A stretch of 64,000 bases of DNA, taken from assembly GCA_033032865.1 (NCBI GenBank), contig JAWHQI010000028.1, positions 11,117,001-11,181,000 of the forward strand, written 5' to 3'. Positions 24,340-34,888 of the stretch are shown piece by piece (positions within the stretch are counted from its first letter, which is position 1; each line of letters begins with the position of its first letter). Under the pieces are notes generated by a model. That model saw only the letters and a program-made list of their open reading frames with translations, made no database searches and had not been told where the DNA came from. The DNA is from Dactylorhiza incarnata (Eukaryota > Streptophyta > Magnoliopsida > Asparagales > Orchidaceae). Made by a program: the position numbers and the translations under genes.

Positions 24340-24750
24340 CGAATAGAATTCGACGCAACATCGAGTTGTTGTCGATGCTACTCTGACTAGAAGTCTAAGT
24401 AATTCAACCCTTCTGTCGAAGTAATTCAAGTCGACGTTACGTTGAATAGATATCGACGTAGAGTCCATGGACTTGTCAAAGTACCTTGAGAAGTCAATGC
24501 AACTTCTACTTCAACTCAACGCAGAAGGAAGCATCTATCGAAGCCATCTAAAGTCGACACAACGTCGACTTCATCTCGACGCAGATAATGAAGTTCAGAG
24601 CCATGCCCTTCAACTAGACGGTTACATCGATAAGATATCAACACAACGTCGACTAGCATAGTTCAATCAGAGCAAGGATGAATCCGAAGCTGCTCCTACA
24701 AGAACTCGAAGGTGCGTCGATAAGAGAGGAAGAGAACTCGACGCTACGTC
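24340..24750 (+). promoter_or_regulatory. F1 U3: type-C (TCGAC/GTCGA) palindrome array
   Basis: Many CGTCGA and TCGACG copies. The clearest is the stem AAGTCGAC (24551-24558) and GTCGACTT (24564-24571). A TATA-like AATAAAAGGG follows near 25018 (ATATAAAGG in F2, near 41290). F2 repeats the array at about 40605-41030. Confidence 0.72.
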
Positions 24751-25424
24751 GAATACAGTCTGAAAAGGAAACCTTTTCAGCTGTCTTGTTGGACCCTCTC
24801 TCATGGCCCACATCACTCAAGACCGTTCTCCAACGACTTATTAATTGCCTTAAATGGAAAGAAGAATTAAGAGAGGACACAAAAGCTTTCTTGGAAATAA
24901 GCTTATTTTTGGTGGACCGGTCGAGAATTAAAGAAGGAAAGAAAGAGAAATTGTCTAGTGCAGAATACCTTTTCAGGACTTACCAAAAAGGGAAACAAAT
25001 TCAAATCAGAAGTGGGACAATAAAAGGGAAGAATAGAAAGAGAAAAGCAGGGCATTCATTACAATCGGCAAACAGTTTTCTATTAGGGCTTCCTCTTCTT
25101 CTTCCTCCTCAGGAACCCCAATAGAGAAGATACAGAGAAGAAAGAACTGCTGCTCTCCCTCTCATAGAATAGAAGATCTGAAGGCTGCTCTTCATCATAA
25201 TCATATAGCAGCCATATGTCAATCAGAAGAAAGAGAAAGGATCTGACAACCATAGCTCCTGCAATACAACACCATAAGAAGCAGGAGTTAATCATAAGCA
25301 GATCCAGTGAAAGAATCAAGAAGCTGTTCTTCATACAGGCTTCATAAGAATTCTGAGAACAAAATTCTTCCTCTTCTCCCCTTCTTCTTTCTCCTTCTCA
25401 TTCTCTTCTGTAAAAAATTTATAA

Positions 25425-25605
25425 GAATCCCTCTTCCAAAGGATTCAGTGGTTCAAGATCTCCTTATCAAAAGATCTGGTTGGTTCAAGATCTCCTTATC
25501 AAAAGATCTGGTGGTTCATGATCTCCTTATCAAAAGATCAGTGGTTCTAAGAGTCTCATTACCAAAAGACTCAGGCACAGTTGGTGCATTCCTACCAGGT
25601 GGTAG
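25425..25605 (+). repeat. Array of six stem-loops with different stems (F1)
   Basis: Units share a spacer near GTGGTTC and a loop near CCTTATCAAA, but the 6-bp stems differ: GAATCC/GGATTC (25425, 25441), AGATCT/AGATCT (25456, 25472), AGATCT/AGATCT (25488, 25504), TGATCT/AGATCA (25519, 25535), GAGTCT/AGACTC (25551, 25567) and CTACCA/TGGTAG (25592, 25600). F2 has the array at about 41693-41871 with a few mismatches. Confidence 0.85.
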
Positions 25606-28600
25606 AAGAGAGGAGTACCCACATTTTGGGGAACCACTATAAAATTTTGGGTATTTGTGTTGTGCTTTTCTGTGCTGTCCCAATTCCTTTTATTCAGCAT
25701 TTTATTTCCTGCACCATTATTATTCTGCCTGTGATTTTGTTGAGCATAATTCCTTAGTTTATTTTATTGCTTATATAGTTATGATAGAAATATGTAAATC
25801 TCTATTCACCCCCCTCTAGAGGATTCTTAGAGGCACACTGTGCACTTTCAGGTAGCCATAATAATATCGACAGTTATTTAAGAGACCAGCTTACTAAAAG
25901 CAGTATGAATAACCACAATAGATAACCATGCCGCAGGTGTTCAAACCCACTTACGCAGCCCTGTGCCGATATAGTTTGGACTGCTTTTCTTCCAGCAGGG
26001 TAGCGAACCCCGCGGGCCTCACCGATGTGGTCGTTGGTGACAGTGGCCAGTCCTGCCACTTCTGAGTGTGGTCGTACCGCATTACACAGCCTCTCCCATA
26101 CAACTCGGTGTACTACTTGGATGTGAGCGACATCCGGCGATTCCAAATTTAGGCCAGCCCGTGGAGGCAATTCAATGGGTACGAAGTGGTGATCACCCGC
26201 GGTGCACATCTCACTGTCGCCACCAGCCGCCAATCTTCCCCCACCAGTATGAACAGTCTACGGGCGTGACTGACTCGCCACTTTTACCGCAAGCATTTCA
26301 GAAACAGTTAATCAAAGTAAGAACGTATACTTTGGGCCTGCCACGGGCGTGAGGGCACATTATTTGAGGCTAACCCTTGGAGGAGATACTCACTCACAGT
26401 TATCCCCAATTAAGGATCTACTAAACAGGAACGACCGCTCGTTAGAGCAGGGCCCGGGCTAGAAATGTAGATACGAGAAGTTATAGCATATGAGTGCGGT
26501 GAACAAAAGTGGTGCAGAGTGCGTTGCAGAAACGAGGTGCTGAATTATAACAGTACTAACGGAAAGGACCGAAGTTAGAGCATAAGTGGCCGGACTAGTA
26601 CGAGATTGGAGTATTGCAGTATTTAAACAAAAGCAGTAAATACTTGACCAATACGAGACTGGATTAGTGAAATACTTAAACAAAAGCAGTAATTACTTGA
26701 CTAGTACGAGACTAGAGTAGCAAAATACTTAAACAAAAGCAGTAATTACTTGACTGGTACGAGACTGGAGTAGCGAAATACTTAAACAAAAGCAGTAATT
26801 ACTTGACCAGTATAAGACTGGTGTAGCGAAATAATTAAACAAATGCAGTAATTACTTGACCAGTACGAGACTAGAGTAGTGAAATACTTAAACAGAAGCA
26901 GTAATTACTTGACCAGTATGAGACTGGAGTAGTGAAAAACTTAAGCAAAAGCAGTAATTATTTGACCAGTACGAGACTGGAGTGTCGAAAAGAATAAAGA
27001 GAAATAGTAATTGCGGGACCAGTATAAGACTGGAGTCAAAGAAGTTACAATAAAGTAAATGAACATGTTAGTAGTCCATCACTCCATAATCAGGAGGCTT
27101 TAGTTCCATCCCCATTCATAGGAGGAAAGTCTTGTTCTATCTCTGTTAATAGGAGTTTCTTCCAGATTCTTCCCATTGTTATAGTTCGATCATAAATTTA
27201 ATTGCGCTCCTTTAAACACAGCTTTAAGTGAATTTGTTATCACGAGTTCCATAGCTTCTCCAGAAAAAGGTGAATTTCGCTGCCCCAGATTCTTCTAAAC
27301 GCAGCTCGATGATTTATAAACATCCCACATTGTTTTGAGCTTGGGCTTCTAATTTATTTATCGGGGCATTATTTATTTGTAGTATCATCAAATGATTATA
27401 CGCAGTTGTGTGTCACGATTTCTTCCCCCAATTCTTTTGAATATTTGACAATTTAAAACTCGATTGATTTTCCCGGAAAATTTGTTGAGTCCACCATTTA
27501 TCTCCAAATGTCCCCATAATTTGATATTATTATCAAAATAGTATATTAAGGGACCACAAATATTCCAATATTTTCCAGCCCTTTTGTGGGTTTATTTCTC
27601 CAAATAAATCTTAGTGAGGCTCTTAAAATTATCTAATCAATTGATAAAAATCTCAAACTTTGATAGTGTCTCAAAGAGGTCCTAAAAATGAGCCTATAAT
27701 TATTCAAGAATTTTCCAAACTAAATAAGGTATTATTTTTACCCAAATAAATCTTGCAAGGGCTTTTAAAAATAGCAAGGCTCATCTGAAAATTCTTAAGA
27801 AAATAATGGAGGTAGTCCTCTTAGAAAGGAACATCTTTCATGTTCAAAGTTTTGTCCCTAGGAGCCTAGGTTGCCCTCAGAAAATTCAGCAAGGGTTTGA
27901 GAAGGGTGGTCTGCGGATAGCAGGTTCTGGGAGAGAGAGAGGGCGCCGGATGGCGTGCGTGCTTGGGTCCCCACAGCAGACCTGGAGCCAATCTGTTGTG
28001 GGGGCATGTAGTTTTATGCAGTAGCGGGATTTAAGAAGATCTGGGCCGTTCGATCTCATTGTGGAGATCGGACGGCCACAACCAATGCCGGCGAGACTCG
28101 AGGTGGCGGCCGCTGCTACTGCCGGGCAGTGGCTGCCAGGTGCCGACGCCTCCATTGGTCGACTCGCCACGGGCCGGCGATCCATCTGGCAGTTGTCTGG
28201 CGGCCTGACGCCGCCGTCCAACGCCGAATTTCATCAAGGAGGAGGGGACGGGTTGAGCGGCGTACATGGGCCATCTTGGCCGATGCCGCACCGCCCCTCC
28301 CTTCCCATTAGGCTTCTACCGCCCCCGGCTGGGTCGCCGGGGGTAGGGATTGCCTTCGGTGATGGTCCGACCGTCAAGCACAGTCGGCCACCGTCGGAAA
28401 TCGCCGCGATAACGGTACATGAAAATAGAGAAAGGGGGTGGGGCTTGCGGGTGCCACCAGAGGCATGTCCTCCGGCGGCCCTGCCGCCTTTCTTCGCTGG
28501 GGAAAGGGTCCCCGGGTGGGGCACTACTCCCCCAGCACCACCACCGACGTTGGGTGAGGCTAAAGCGGTCGGGCCACCACCCGAGACTGGGCATAGCTCG

Positions 28601-28625
28601 AGTGATGCTGGCGATGCTCCGGCGA

Positions 28626-28661
<36 letters not shown>

Positions 28662-30049
28662 GCAACACATCAGGGGGAGGAAGGATGGAGGAGGTGAGGT
28701 ATTCCACCTGAAGAGGGGGGCCTCAAGAGGTGCTTGGAATATTGGCCATCAAAGGTGGTGGGGTGGTGGGTTTGGGTGTGGTTTTCCGTCGAGGGGGGTT
28801 CCGGGCAGGAGGAGGGGGAGGTCTGGGAAGTTAAGTTCTTGGAGGGGAGGGGGTTTGTTGTATTTATAGGGAGGGAGGGGGAGCTCCCTTCCCTTCTCCC
28901 CAATGTGGGACTAAAGGGAGGGGGTGAGGAAAGATATTTCTCCCCCTTCCCTCCACTACCCTAGGCCTGCTGGCCTCCCCTTAAGAGGATGGAGCAGCCC
29001 TTCCTTGGTGGGGTGGTGGAGCCCTTGCTTGGAGAAAATTCCCCAAAATAGGAAAGTTGTGGGGGTGGGGGGGGGGTGGGGTGGGTTGACCAAAGTCAAC
29101 CCTAGGAGGGGTCCCCTATGTAGTTTAAGGTCCAAGTGGGTCCAACTTGTCAGGTGGATGGTCAATGCTGGAGTATTGAATTAACTTGGGTGCATGCACG
29201 CTTTTCGGTGTGTCGTGGCGGTCTACAAAACCTAAAATAGACATATTTCTCATGCGACCTCTGATTGGAGCGCAACGAGTCTTGTTGCACTTGTATTGAA
29301 TGTACAAGTTTAACGGAACTGACAGAAGTCAATTTGGAGTATGTATGACCACTGTACCCCAACGACTTTGTTGTGACACACTATGATACTCAAAATGGTC
29401 TTTTTCTCCAAACAACCTCGGATTGGAATGGAACGAGTTCCATTGCACTCGTATCGATTAAATGAGTTTAACGGAACTGCGAAAGCCAATTTGGAGTACA
29501 TACGGTCACTGTAACCCACAAACTTTGTTATAACGCACTACGATACTCAAAATGATTGTTTTCTCTAAACGACCTCAGATTGGAACGAAATGAGTTCCAT
29601 TGCACTCGTATCGATTACATGAGTCTAACGGAACTGACGGAAGTCAATTTTGAGTTTTCTAGCACAACATCCCACAATTGGATCACTTTCTGTTGGGAAA
29701 ACCCCTTTGATTTATCTTAACAAATTCACTAAAAGTGATTTTATCTCTTAGGATTGAATTACCCATTATATAGTGAGGTAATGATGAATCCAAATTATAT
29801 ACCCTTTTTAGAACTCATCTGGGCTTATTTTCACTCACGTGCACATCACTTTTCATATATATTCTCTTCTTTATTAATTTAAAGTCATTTCACTAAATGT
29901 GTACATTTCTAGCCCAATTTCGGTGTAGAATCTTATATTTCTTATGTCTGAGTATTGTGCTGTGTTTAGTTGTTATTATTGAATGCCTTAAGTGCCATGA
30001 TCAGTGGCCCGAGAAGTTCTCCTGCTGATGCGGGCGTCGTGCAGGTGTT

Positions 30050-30350
30050 CCGGGTGCAAATCTGCCCAGGAATACTGCGCACGACCACTGTCTATATTGC
30101 GCATGACCACTGGTCGTGCGCCACTGCTCGTGCACACTTAACCCCTAAATTTCGAGGCCTGTCTTGCCAAACGCATGCCCACTGGCTATAGTACGCACGA
30201 TCATTGATCGTTCGCCACTGGTCGTGCGTATATTATTTTTTTGTGAATTTTGTCTTGCAAGTTTTCTGGCACAGTGCGCACGACCACCAACTTCTAGTGC
30301 GCACGACCACTGGTCGTGCGCTACTAATCGTGCGCCCTATTTTCTATAAA
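30050..30350 (+). promoter_or_regulatory. E-family U3: type-B (GCGCACGACC) palindromes and TATA box
   Basis: A perfect 23-bp palindrome, GCGCACGACCA-c-TGGTCGTGCGC, is at 30299-30321. A near-perfect one is at about 30098-30120, and a variant with GATCA/TGATC in place of GACCA/TGGTC is near 30197. The last copy, ATCGTGCGCCCTATTTT, ends about 5 bases before CTATAAATA (near 30344). Confidence 0.82.
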
Positions 30351-30685
30351 TATGCAGTCCGTGAAATTAGGTCGGACGACATATTATCTCCGCCATTTTC
30401 GAGCCCTGTTCGCCTCTTCCGCCCCTGCATCATCTTCCACCACCGGGAGGTGCTCCGGGACTAATCTTCACGCCTATCTTGAGCCCGGAGATCATCTCGG
30501 CCACCTCCATCATCCAAGTGCTTCGAGGAGAGGATTCCACCATCATCTTCATCACCAAGCAAGAGTTCCTCGCATCGGACATGACTGGATTGTAGTTTAC
30601 CGGAGAAGACAGGTCCATTGGGAGGAAGTGACAGCCCTCCTCTACCCTGGACGATAGTTGGGACCGAGCTAGGACGCGGAGTGAC

Positions 30686-32813
30686 TGTAACACCCCAAAA
30701 ATCGTAGTTCAGCGAGGTAGGCGGAGTGGTAGTGCTGCGTTCGGGATAGGCTAAAATTCCATAGCTGTTCAGTGCGCACAACCAGTGTCCTCTTCGCGCA
30801 CGACCAGTGACCGTGCGCATGTGATCATGCGTTAATTCGCAAGGATTCGAAGTTCTGTCTCGAACAGTGCGCACGACCAGTGTCCTCTTCGCGCACGACC
30901 AGTGACCGTGCGCATGTGATCGTGCGTTAATTCGCAAGGATTCAGAGTTCTGTCTCGAACAGTGCGCACGACCAGTGTCCTCTTCGCGCACGACCAGTGA
31001 CCGTGCGCATGTGATCGTGCGCCCTGTTTATTCTGCTCCGCGATTTTGAGCGGAGAAGGAGATCGGTCCGTCCAAATCTATTGGAATTTGATCCAACGGC
31101 TGCGATGGTTGGCTGGGAGGTTTTAGGGCTTGGTAGAGGAGTTAAACCCTCATTATTTCCAAGGCTTTCTCTCTCTTAGGTTGGAGAAAGGAGGAGGAGG
31201 CAAGGAGGAAGAAGAAGGGGAATCCGCCATCGCCGGAGCTTCGGAGCTCCGTTCGCTGATCCGAGACCGGCAGTGCGTAGAGGGCATCAAGGCGCTTCTT
31301 CTCCACCGTGTGGTTGCAAGCTTCACATGGCTAGGAGGAGATCTCAAAAGGTAACGACATTTCTCCTCCCGGTCTTTAGGATGCGTGTTTGGCATCCCTT
31401 CTTTTTCTGCATTTTGGCACCGGATCCGTCGAGTGAGAGGGATCCGGGTCGCCTTGGTTCAAGATAAACCACCGGGTTGATTGTGTCCGTCCCCGGCATG
31501 TTTTGCACTAGAGATCCGCTCCGTTAGCGGATTAGGCATTGTGGGTGAAGCCGGATTTGTGGCCGTTGGTCCGATCCGGTGATGTTGATTTACGCGCATT
31601 TTAGGGGTTTTATTAGAAATCCGATTACGGCGAACTCGTCGTTGTGATGCCTTTGTAGCTTCGTGTGGTAACGAATGTTGGGTTTAGGGCGGAGAAATAA
31701 TGTGCGAATTTTGGGGCTTGTGATGCCTAGTGTTATGCGAAGGCGCGATTGGTCTTTGTGGTCGGCTGGCTATCCCATGAAGACTGAGATTCACGTGTGG
31801 AGAGTGTCCCGGCAAGATTAGTCCCTTCGATTGTTGACTGACGAGAATGTCTGTGCTACGGTTGAGTCCGTTGACGGTCGCCAGGCGAGGCAATCGGTGG
31901 ACGTTATCCCGAAAGTAAGCCCAGGGCCTTGGGACGTTTTGGTTGGCCAGAATTCTTAGAATCGGTCTTGGTGCGTTGTTGGCGGCCCGAGCGTGTGAGC
32001 TGTCAGACAAGCCCGATGGCATGGTGGGCCAGGCGAGGTGGGTCTCAGCGAGAGCGCTTGGCCTTGGGTTTTGATGCCCTTGTGGGGAAGTAATGAGTAC
32101 CCTTGTGTTGGTGATGTATGATGATGTGTTAGATCATACGCTTTAGGGCGCCTTGGGTGAAACCCGGGCTTGCACTCATTTTGCATTGTTAGGCCCCTTT
32201 TATTACCTGCTCAACATAGAAACGTGGATGATGCTTGTGACACTCATGCCAGTATTTATGTTGCTTTCCTTTATGTACTTTTGCATACGAAGTGCTGACT
32301 TGCAGGGTGAAGTAGTTCCCCGGGGTCCGCTAGGACGACCGGGAGGAGGGATGTTGTTACACCGCTTGTGGTCAGCCATAGCTGACCCTCGTTTACCGCT
32401 CTTTGTGACTTGGTTGCAGGGCAAGAATCGCAGGCTGGACCCAGCGCGCCGGCCAAAAAGGCCTAAAGCTTCACGAAGTGCTTAGTTGATTTCCTGCATT
32501 ACTTTCTTCGTACTTTGTTATATCCGGCTTGCATGTCGAGGTAGTATAGGGAAAACTATCCTTCCCCTTTTGTTGGGATGTCTTTTATTATCGAATGTTT
32601 GATGTTTTGGACATTGTTTTGTAAGGCCTTAAGGCCAGTTGGACTCCTTTGTAGTATGGACAATCTCTGTGGCTTAGTTTGTTTCCGCTGTGTTGTCTGA
32701 GTTATGAGATTGGGTAGTTAATATCATCTTTTAATACTAAAGCTGTGGCGGTTATATGCTGTGGGGTCCCGGCCGGACCCATATTATATGGTCATTACAG
32801 GGGAGGTGTTACA
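30686..32813 (+). repeat. Element K 5' LTR
   Basis: 2128 bp, TGTAACACCCC to GGTGTTACA. Near the start are three tandem ~90-bp blocks (about 30770-31030) with GTGCGCACGACCAGTG and GACCGTGCGC, ending GATCGTGCGCCCTGTTTATT. Open frames inside are LTR sequence and are repeated in the 3' LTR; none shows a domain. Confidence 0.94.
30770..31030 (+). promoter_or_regulatory. K U3: three tandem blocks of type-B palindrome
   Basis: GCGCACGACCAG..GACCGTGCGC (7-bp outer stem GCGCACG/CGTGCGC) occurs three times, each block followed by TGTGATC(A/G)TGCG. The last block ends GCCCTGTTTATT, like GCCCTATTTTCTATAAAT in family E. The 3' LTR has the same blocks at 37790-38048. Confidence 0.8.
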
Positions 32814-32816
32814 ATT

Positions 32817-32828
32817 TGGTATCAGAGG
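32817..32828 (+). other. Primer binding site of K, tRNA-Met type
   Basis: TGGTATCAGAGG begins three bases after the 5' LTR. The following ~230 bases to 33058 are an untranslated leader; an upstream open frame at 32761-33084 overlaps the LTR end and PBS and is not supported as a gene. Confidence 0.88.
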
Positions 32829-33058
32829 GAGGTTTGTTCTAGTATTCTTGCGAGGTCTAGTGTTTTTGGATCGCGTAAGAGATTGTTCACATAGGAGTAT
32901 TGTGCGGGATCATGAGTATCCCTGCGTTCAGGTCTTGCGTTTAGATCCTGATGAGCGTTTATTTGTTTCCTTGCTTATGAAAGGATGTTGGCGACGATGC
33001 GGGGACCTCGAGGAGGCAAGAGGAGCCTTCAGGGAGTATTGCTACTGCTCCAGGCCTC

Positions 33059-34888
33059 ATGAATGTGGGCATGTCCCCGGCTGATTTCTGTCGCATGCTA
33101 GCGGAGGCAATGGTAGCGGCTCAAGCTGGAGCGATGCCACGGGTTCCTACGCCGGTGGTGCAAGTTGCGACCCCCGTCACTCCGGAGGCTACGCCGAATA
33201 CACCGGATGTCGAAGTAAGGCAAGCAGAGCCTCTAGCGGAGAGAGCTGTTCCGATGGGTGATCGATTCATGAAGTATTTCTTGAGTTTCCACCCTCCGAC
33301 ATTCAAGGGAGTGGGCACTCCAACGGATGCCGAGGATTGGCTTTCGAGGATCCAGGAGCTCTTGAAGGCAGCTGAGACCCCAGTTGAGAGGCAGTCTCAC
33401 TTTGCGAGCTTCATGTTAGAGGGCGATGCAAAGTTGTTGTGGGTGAACCATAACGGTCGACTTTTTGTTGGGCGTGTTCCGTCCATGGAGGAGTTCGGAA
33501 ACGCTTTCCTAAAGCGTTACATTCCGGCTTCAACAAGGTTAGCACTGCAGCGGCAGTTTCTGCATTTGGTGCAGCGGGAGAAGACGGTGGATGAATATCT
33601 GCAAGAGTTCACTCGGTTGGGTCGGTATGCGGGCACGACAATGGCAGATGATGAAGAGAGGGATAACCTCTTTTATCAAGGGTTGAGGGAAAATTTAAGG
33701 CAACCAGTCATAGCCTTGAAGAATGCGGGATTCAATGAGTTGGTCGAAGCCGCTCGCACGCTGGAGAGCGACTTGGAGCGAACTCAACGGCGAAAGGGTG
33801 TTGCGGCAAGGCAGGGAGAAGGAAAGCCTTCTAAGTCTCAGTCCCAGTGGAAGTCCGAGGGCAGCCGATGGAAGAAGAAGCCCCGTCCTAATAGGCCTGG
33901 GGAGAGAAGTGGCGCACCTTCGGGAGATTTCCGTTCCAAAGGTCCGGTTACTTGTTACCAGTGTGGCAAGGTGGGTCACATTAGTCGTTTTTGTACCGAG
34001 GGCGGAGCTGGGCCAGAGCCGAGACAAGAACAATCGGTGCGTTCGGGTCCCAGTGTTGCAGAGAAGGGGAAAGCGGCAGAGTCGAGTGCTTCGCGGTTCC
34101 CTCCAGTGCAGCCTAGGGCCTATAATCTTGGGCAACAGGAAGCGATATGTCAACCCGATGTGGTGACAGGTACGAAAGGTTTAAGTTTCGTTTGTTACTA
34201 TACTGTAGTTTGCGGCCTTTCATGTTTGTTTTGCACGTGGTTAGGTTTCGTGCTAGTTTCGGGCTACCCCTCTCGAGTGTTGTTCGACACGGGGGCGTCA
34301 CACTCTTTTCTTGCGGAAAGTTTTATCCGGACGATTGGTGCTGAGCCCGTAGTGGCAGGAGTGGAGCTGAGTGTGCGTATGCCGAATGGATCTTTCATGA
34401 CTACCTTGAGGAAGGGACGCATTGTGATGCAAATTGGCGATTGTGATTTCGTGTTGGTAGCAGCGATTCTGCCACTAGCCGAATTCGATGTTATCTTGGG
34501 AATGGACTGGCTTGCGGAGCAGCGAGCTAGTATCGACTGCCAGTTGAAGGTGGTAAACCTGAGAGCTGAAGGTAGAGCAGAGGTCAAGTTTGAAGGCCTA
34601 AGCGGAGTGGCTTGCTCCCTGATTTCTGCCATGCAAATGAGGCGTGCGGTGAATCAAGGAGGCGAGGCATTTTTAGCTTTGTTGGAGGCTCACTCCACAA
34701 AGTTGGCTATTAGAGAAGTTCCGGTGGTGGAAGAATTTGAGGATGTATTCCCCGAGGAGCTTCCGGGAGCACCTCCTCAGCGTGAAATCGATTTCTCGAT
34801 AGAGTTGGTACCGGGTGCGAGGCCGGTGCCGCGTCCTCCGTTTAGGATGGCACCGAAGGAACTGGCCGAGCTAAAGGTTCAGTTGTAA
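33059..34888 (+). CDS. gag-pro: K gag-protease polyprotein
   Basis: 609 residues from the first in-frame ATG after the PBS. Residues ~75-230 are a Retrotrans_gag domain (FHPPTFKGVGTP, then EEFGNAFLKRYIP and QEFTRLGRYAG). A basic segment and a CCHC knuckle CYQCGKVGHISRFC lie at ~300-315. The protease DTGASHSF is at ~412-420 with ILGMDWL at ~485. Residues ~371-396 look like translated intron (34170-34244). The frame ends at TAA 34886-34888 in the PR-RT linker; the same frame continues directly into RT, so this stop is most likely a point mutation. Confidence 0.92.
   Translation: MNVGMSPADFCRMLAEAMVAAQAGAMPRVPTPVVQVATPVTPEATPNTPDVEVRQAEPLAERAVPMGDRFMKYFLSFHPPTFKGVGTPTDAEDWLSRIQELLKAAETPVERQSHFASFMLEGDAKLLWVNHNGRLFVGRVPSMEEFGNAFLKRYIPASTRLALQRQFLHLVQREKTVDEYLQEFTRLGRYAGTTMADDEERDNLFYQGLRENLRQPVIALKNAGFNELVEAARTLESDLERTQRRKGVAARQGEGKPSKSQSQWKSEGSRWKKKPRPNRPGERSGAPSGDFRSKGPVTCYQCGKVGHISRFCTEGGAGPEPRQEQSVRSGPSVAEKGKAAESSASRFPPVQPRAYNLGQQEAICQPDVVTGTKGLSFVCYYTVVCGLSCLFCTWLGFVLVSGYPSRVLFDTGASHSFLAESFIRTIGAEPVVAGVELSVRMPNGSFMTTLRKGRIVMQIGDCDFVLVAAILPLAEFDVILGMDWLAEQRASIDCQLKVVNLRAEGRAEVKFEGLSGVACSLISAMQMRRAVNQGGEAFLALLEAHSTKLAIREVPVVEEFEDVFPEELPGAPPQREIDFSIELVPGARPVPRPPFRMAPKELAELKVQL
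34170..34244 (+). other. Putative 75-bp intron inside K gag-PR
   Basis: GACAG followed by GTACGAAAGG at 34170 and TGGTTAG at 34244 give GT..AG ends with a T-rich 3' part. Its length is a multiple of three and it has no stop, so unspliced and spliced RNA both keep frame. It encodes a Cys- and Leu-rich insert absent from the usual gag-PR junction. Removing it would join VVTG to VLVSG-type protease sequence at the same Gly codon as in G. Confidence 0.5.

Larger units (their letters stand above)
24154..25850 (+). mobile_element. F1: solo LTR of copia-type family F (1697 bp)
   Basis: TGTTGGGAAA to GCACTTTCA with exact TSD ggtag (24149-24153 and 25851-25855), and the uninterrupted site is visible in the left G LTR near 14740. 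TGTTGGG and a late CACCCCCCTCTAGAGG segment resemble Sirevirus LTRs. No internal domain is present. The U3 part has type-C CpG palindromes, the later part a stem-loop array. Open frames inside (for example 24678-25124) show no known domain. Confidence 0.92.

Noticed and set aside
24678..25124. 148-codon plus-strand frame as a possible host gene
   Set aside because: Entirely inside solo LTR F1; the matching part of F2 is broken.
28061..28711. 216-codon plus-strand open frame in GC-rich DNA
   Set aside because: Lies in the right LTR of G, is low-complexity Pro/Gly/Ala, spans a poly-G run, and the corresponding stretch of the left LTR is not open in the same frame.
34886..34888. K TAA stop as a programmed gag-pol recoding site
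   Set aside because: It lies between PR and RT rather than between gag and PR, in the same frame on both sides, and Tekay-type relatives read through this point as one frame; a point mutation is simpler.
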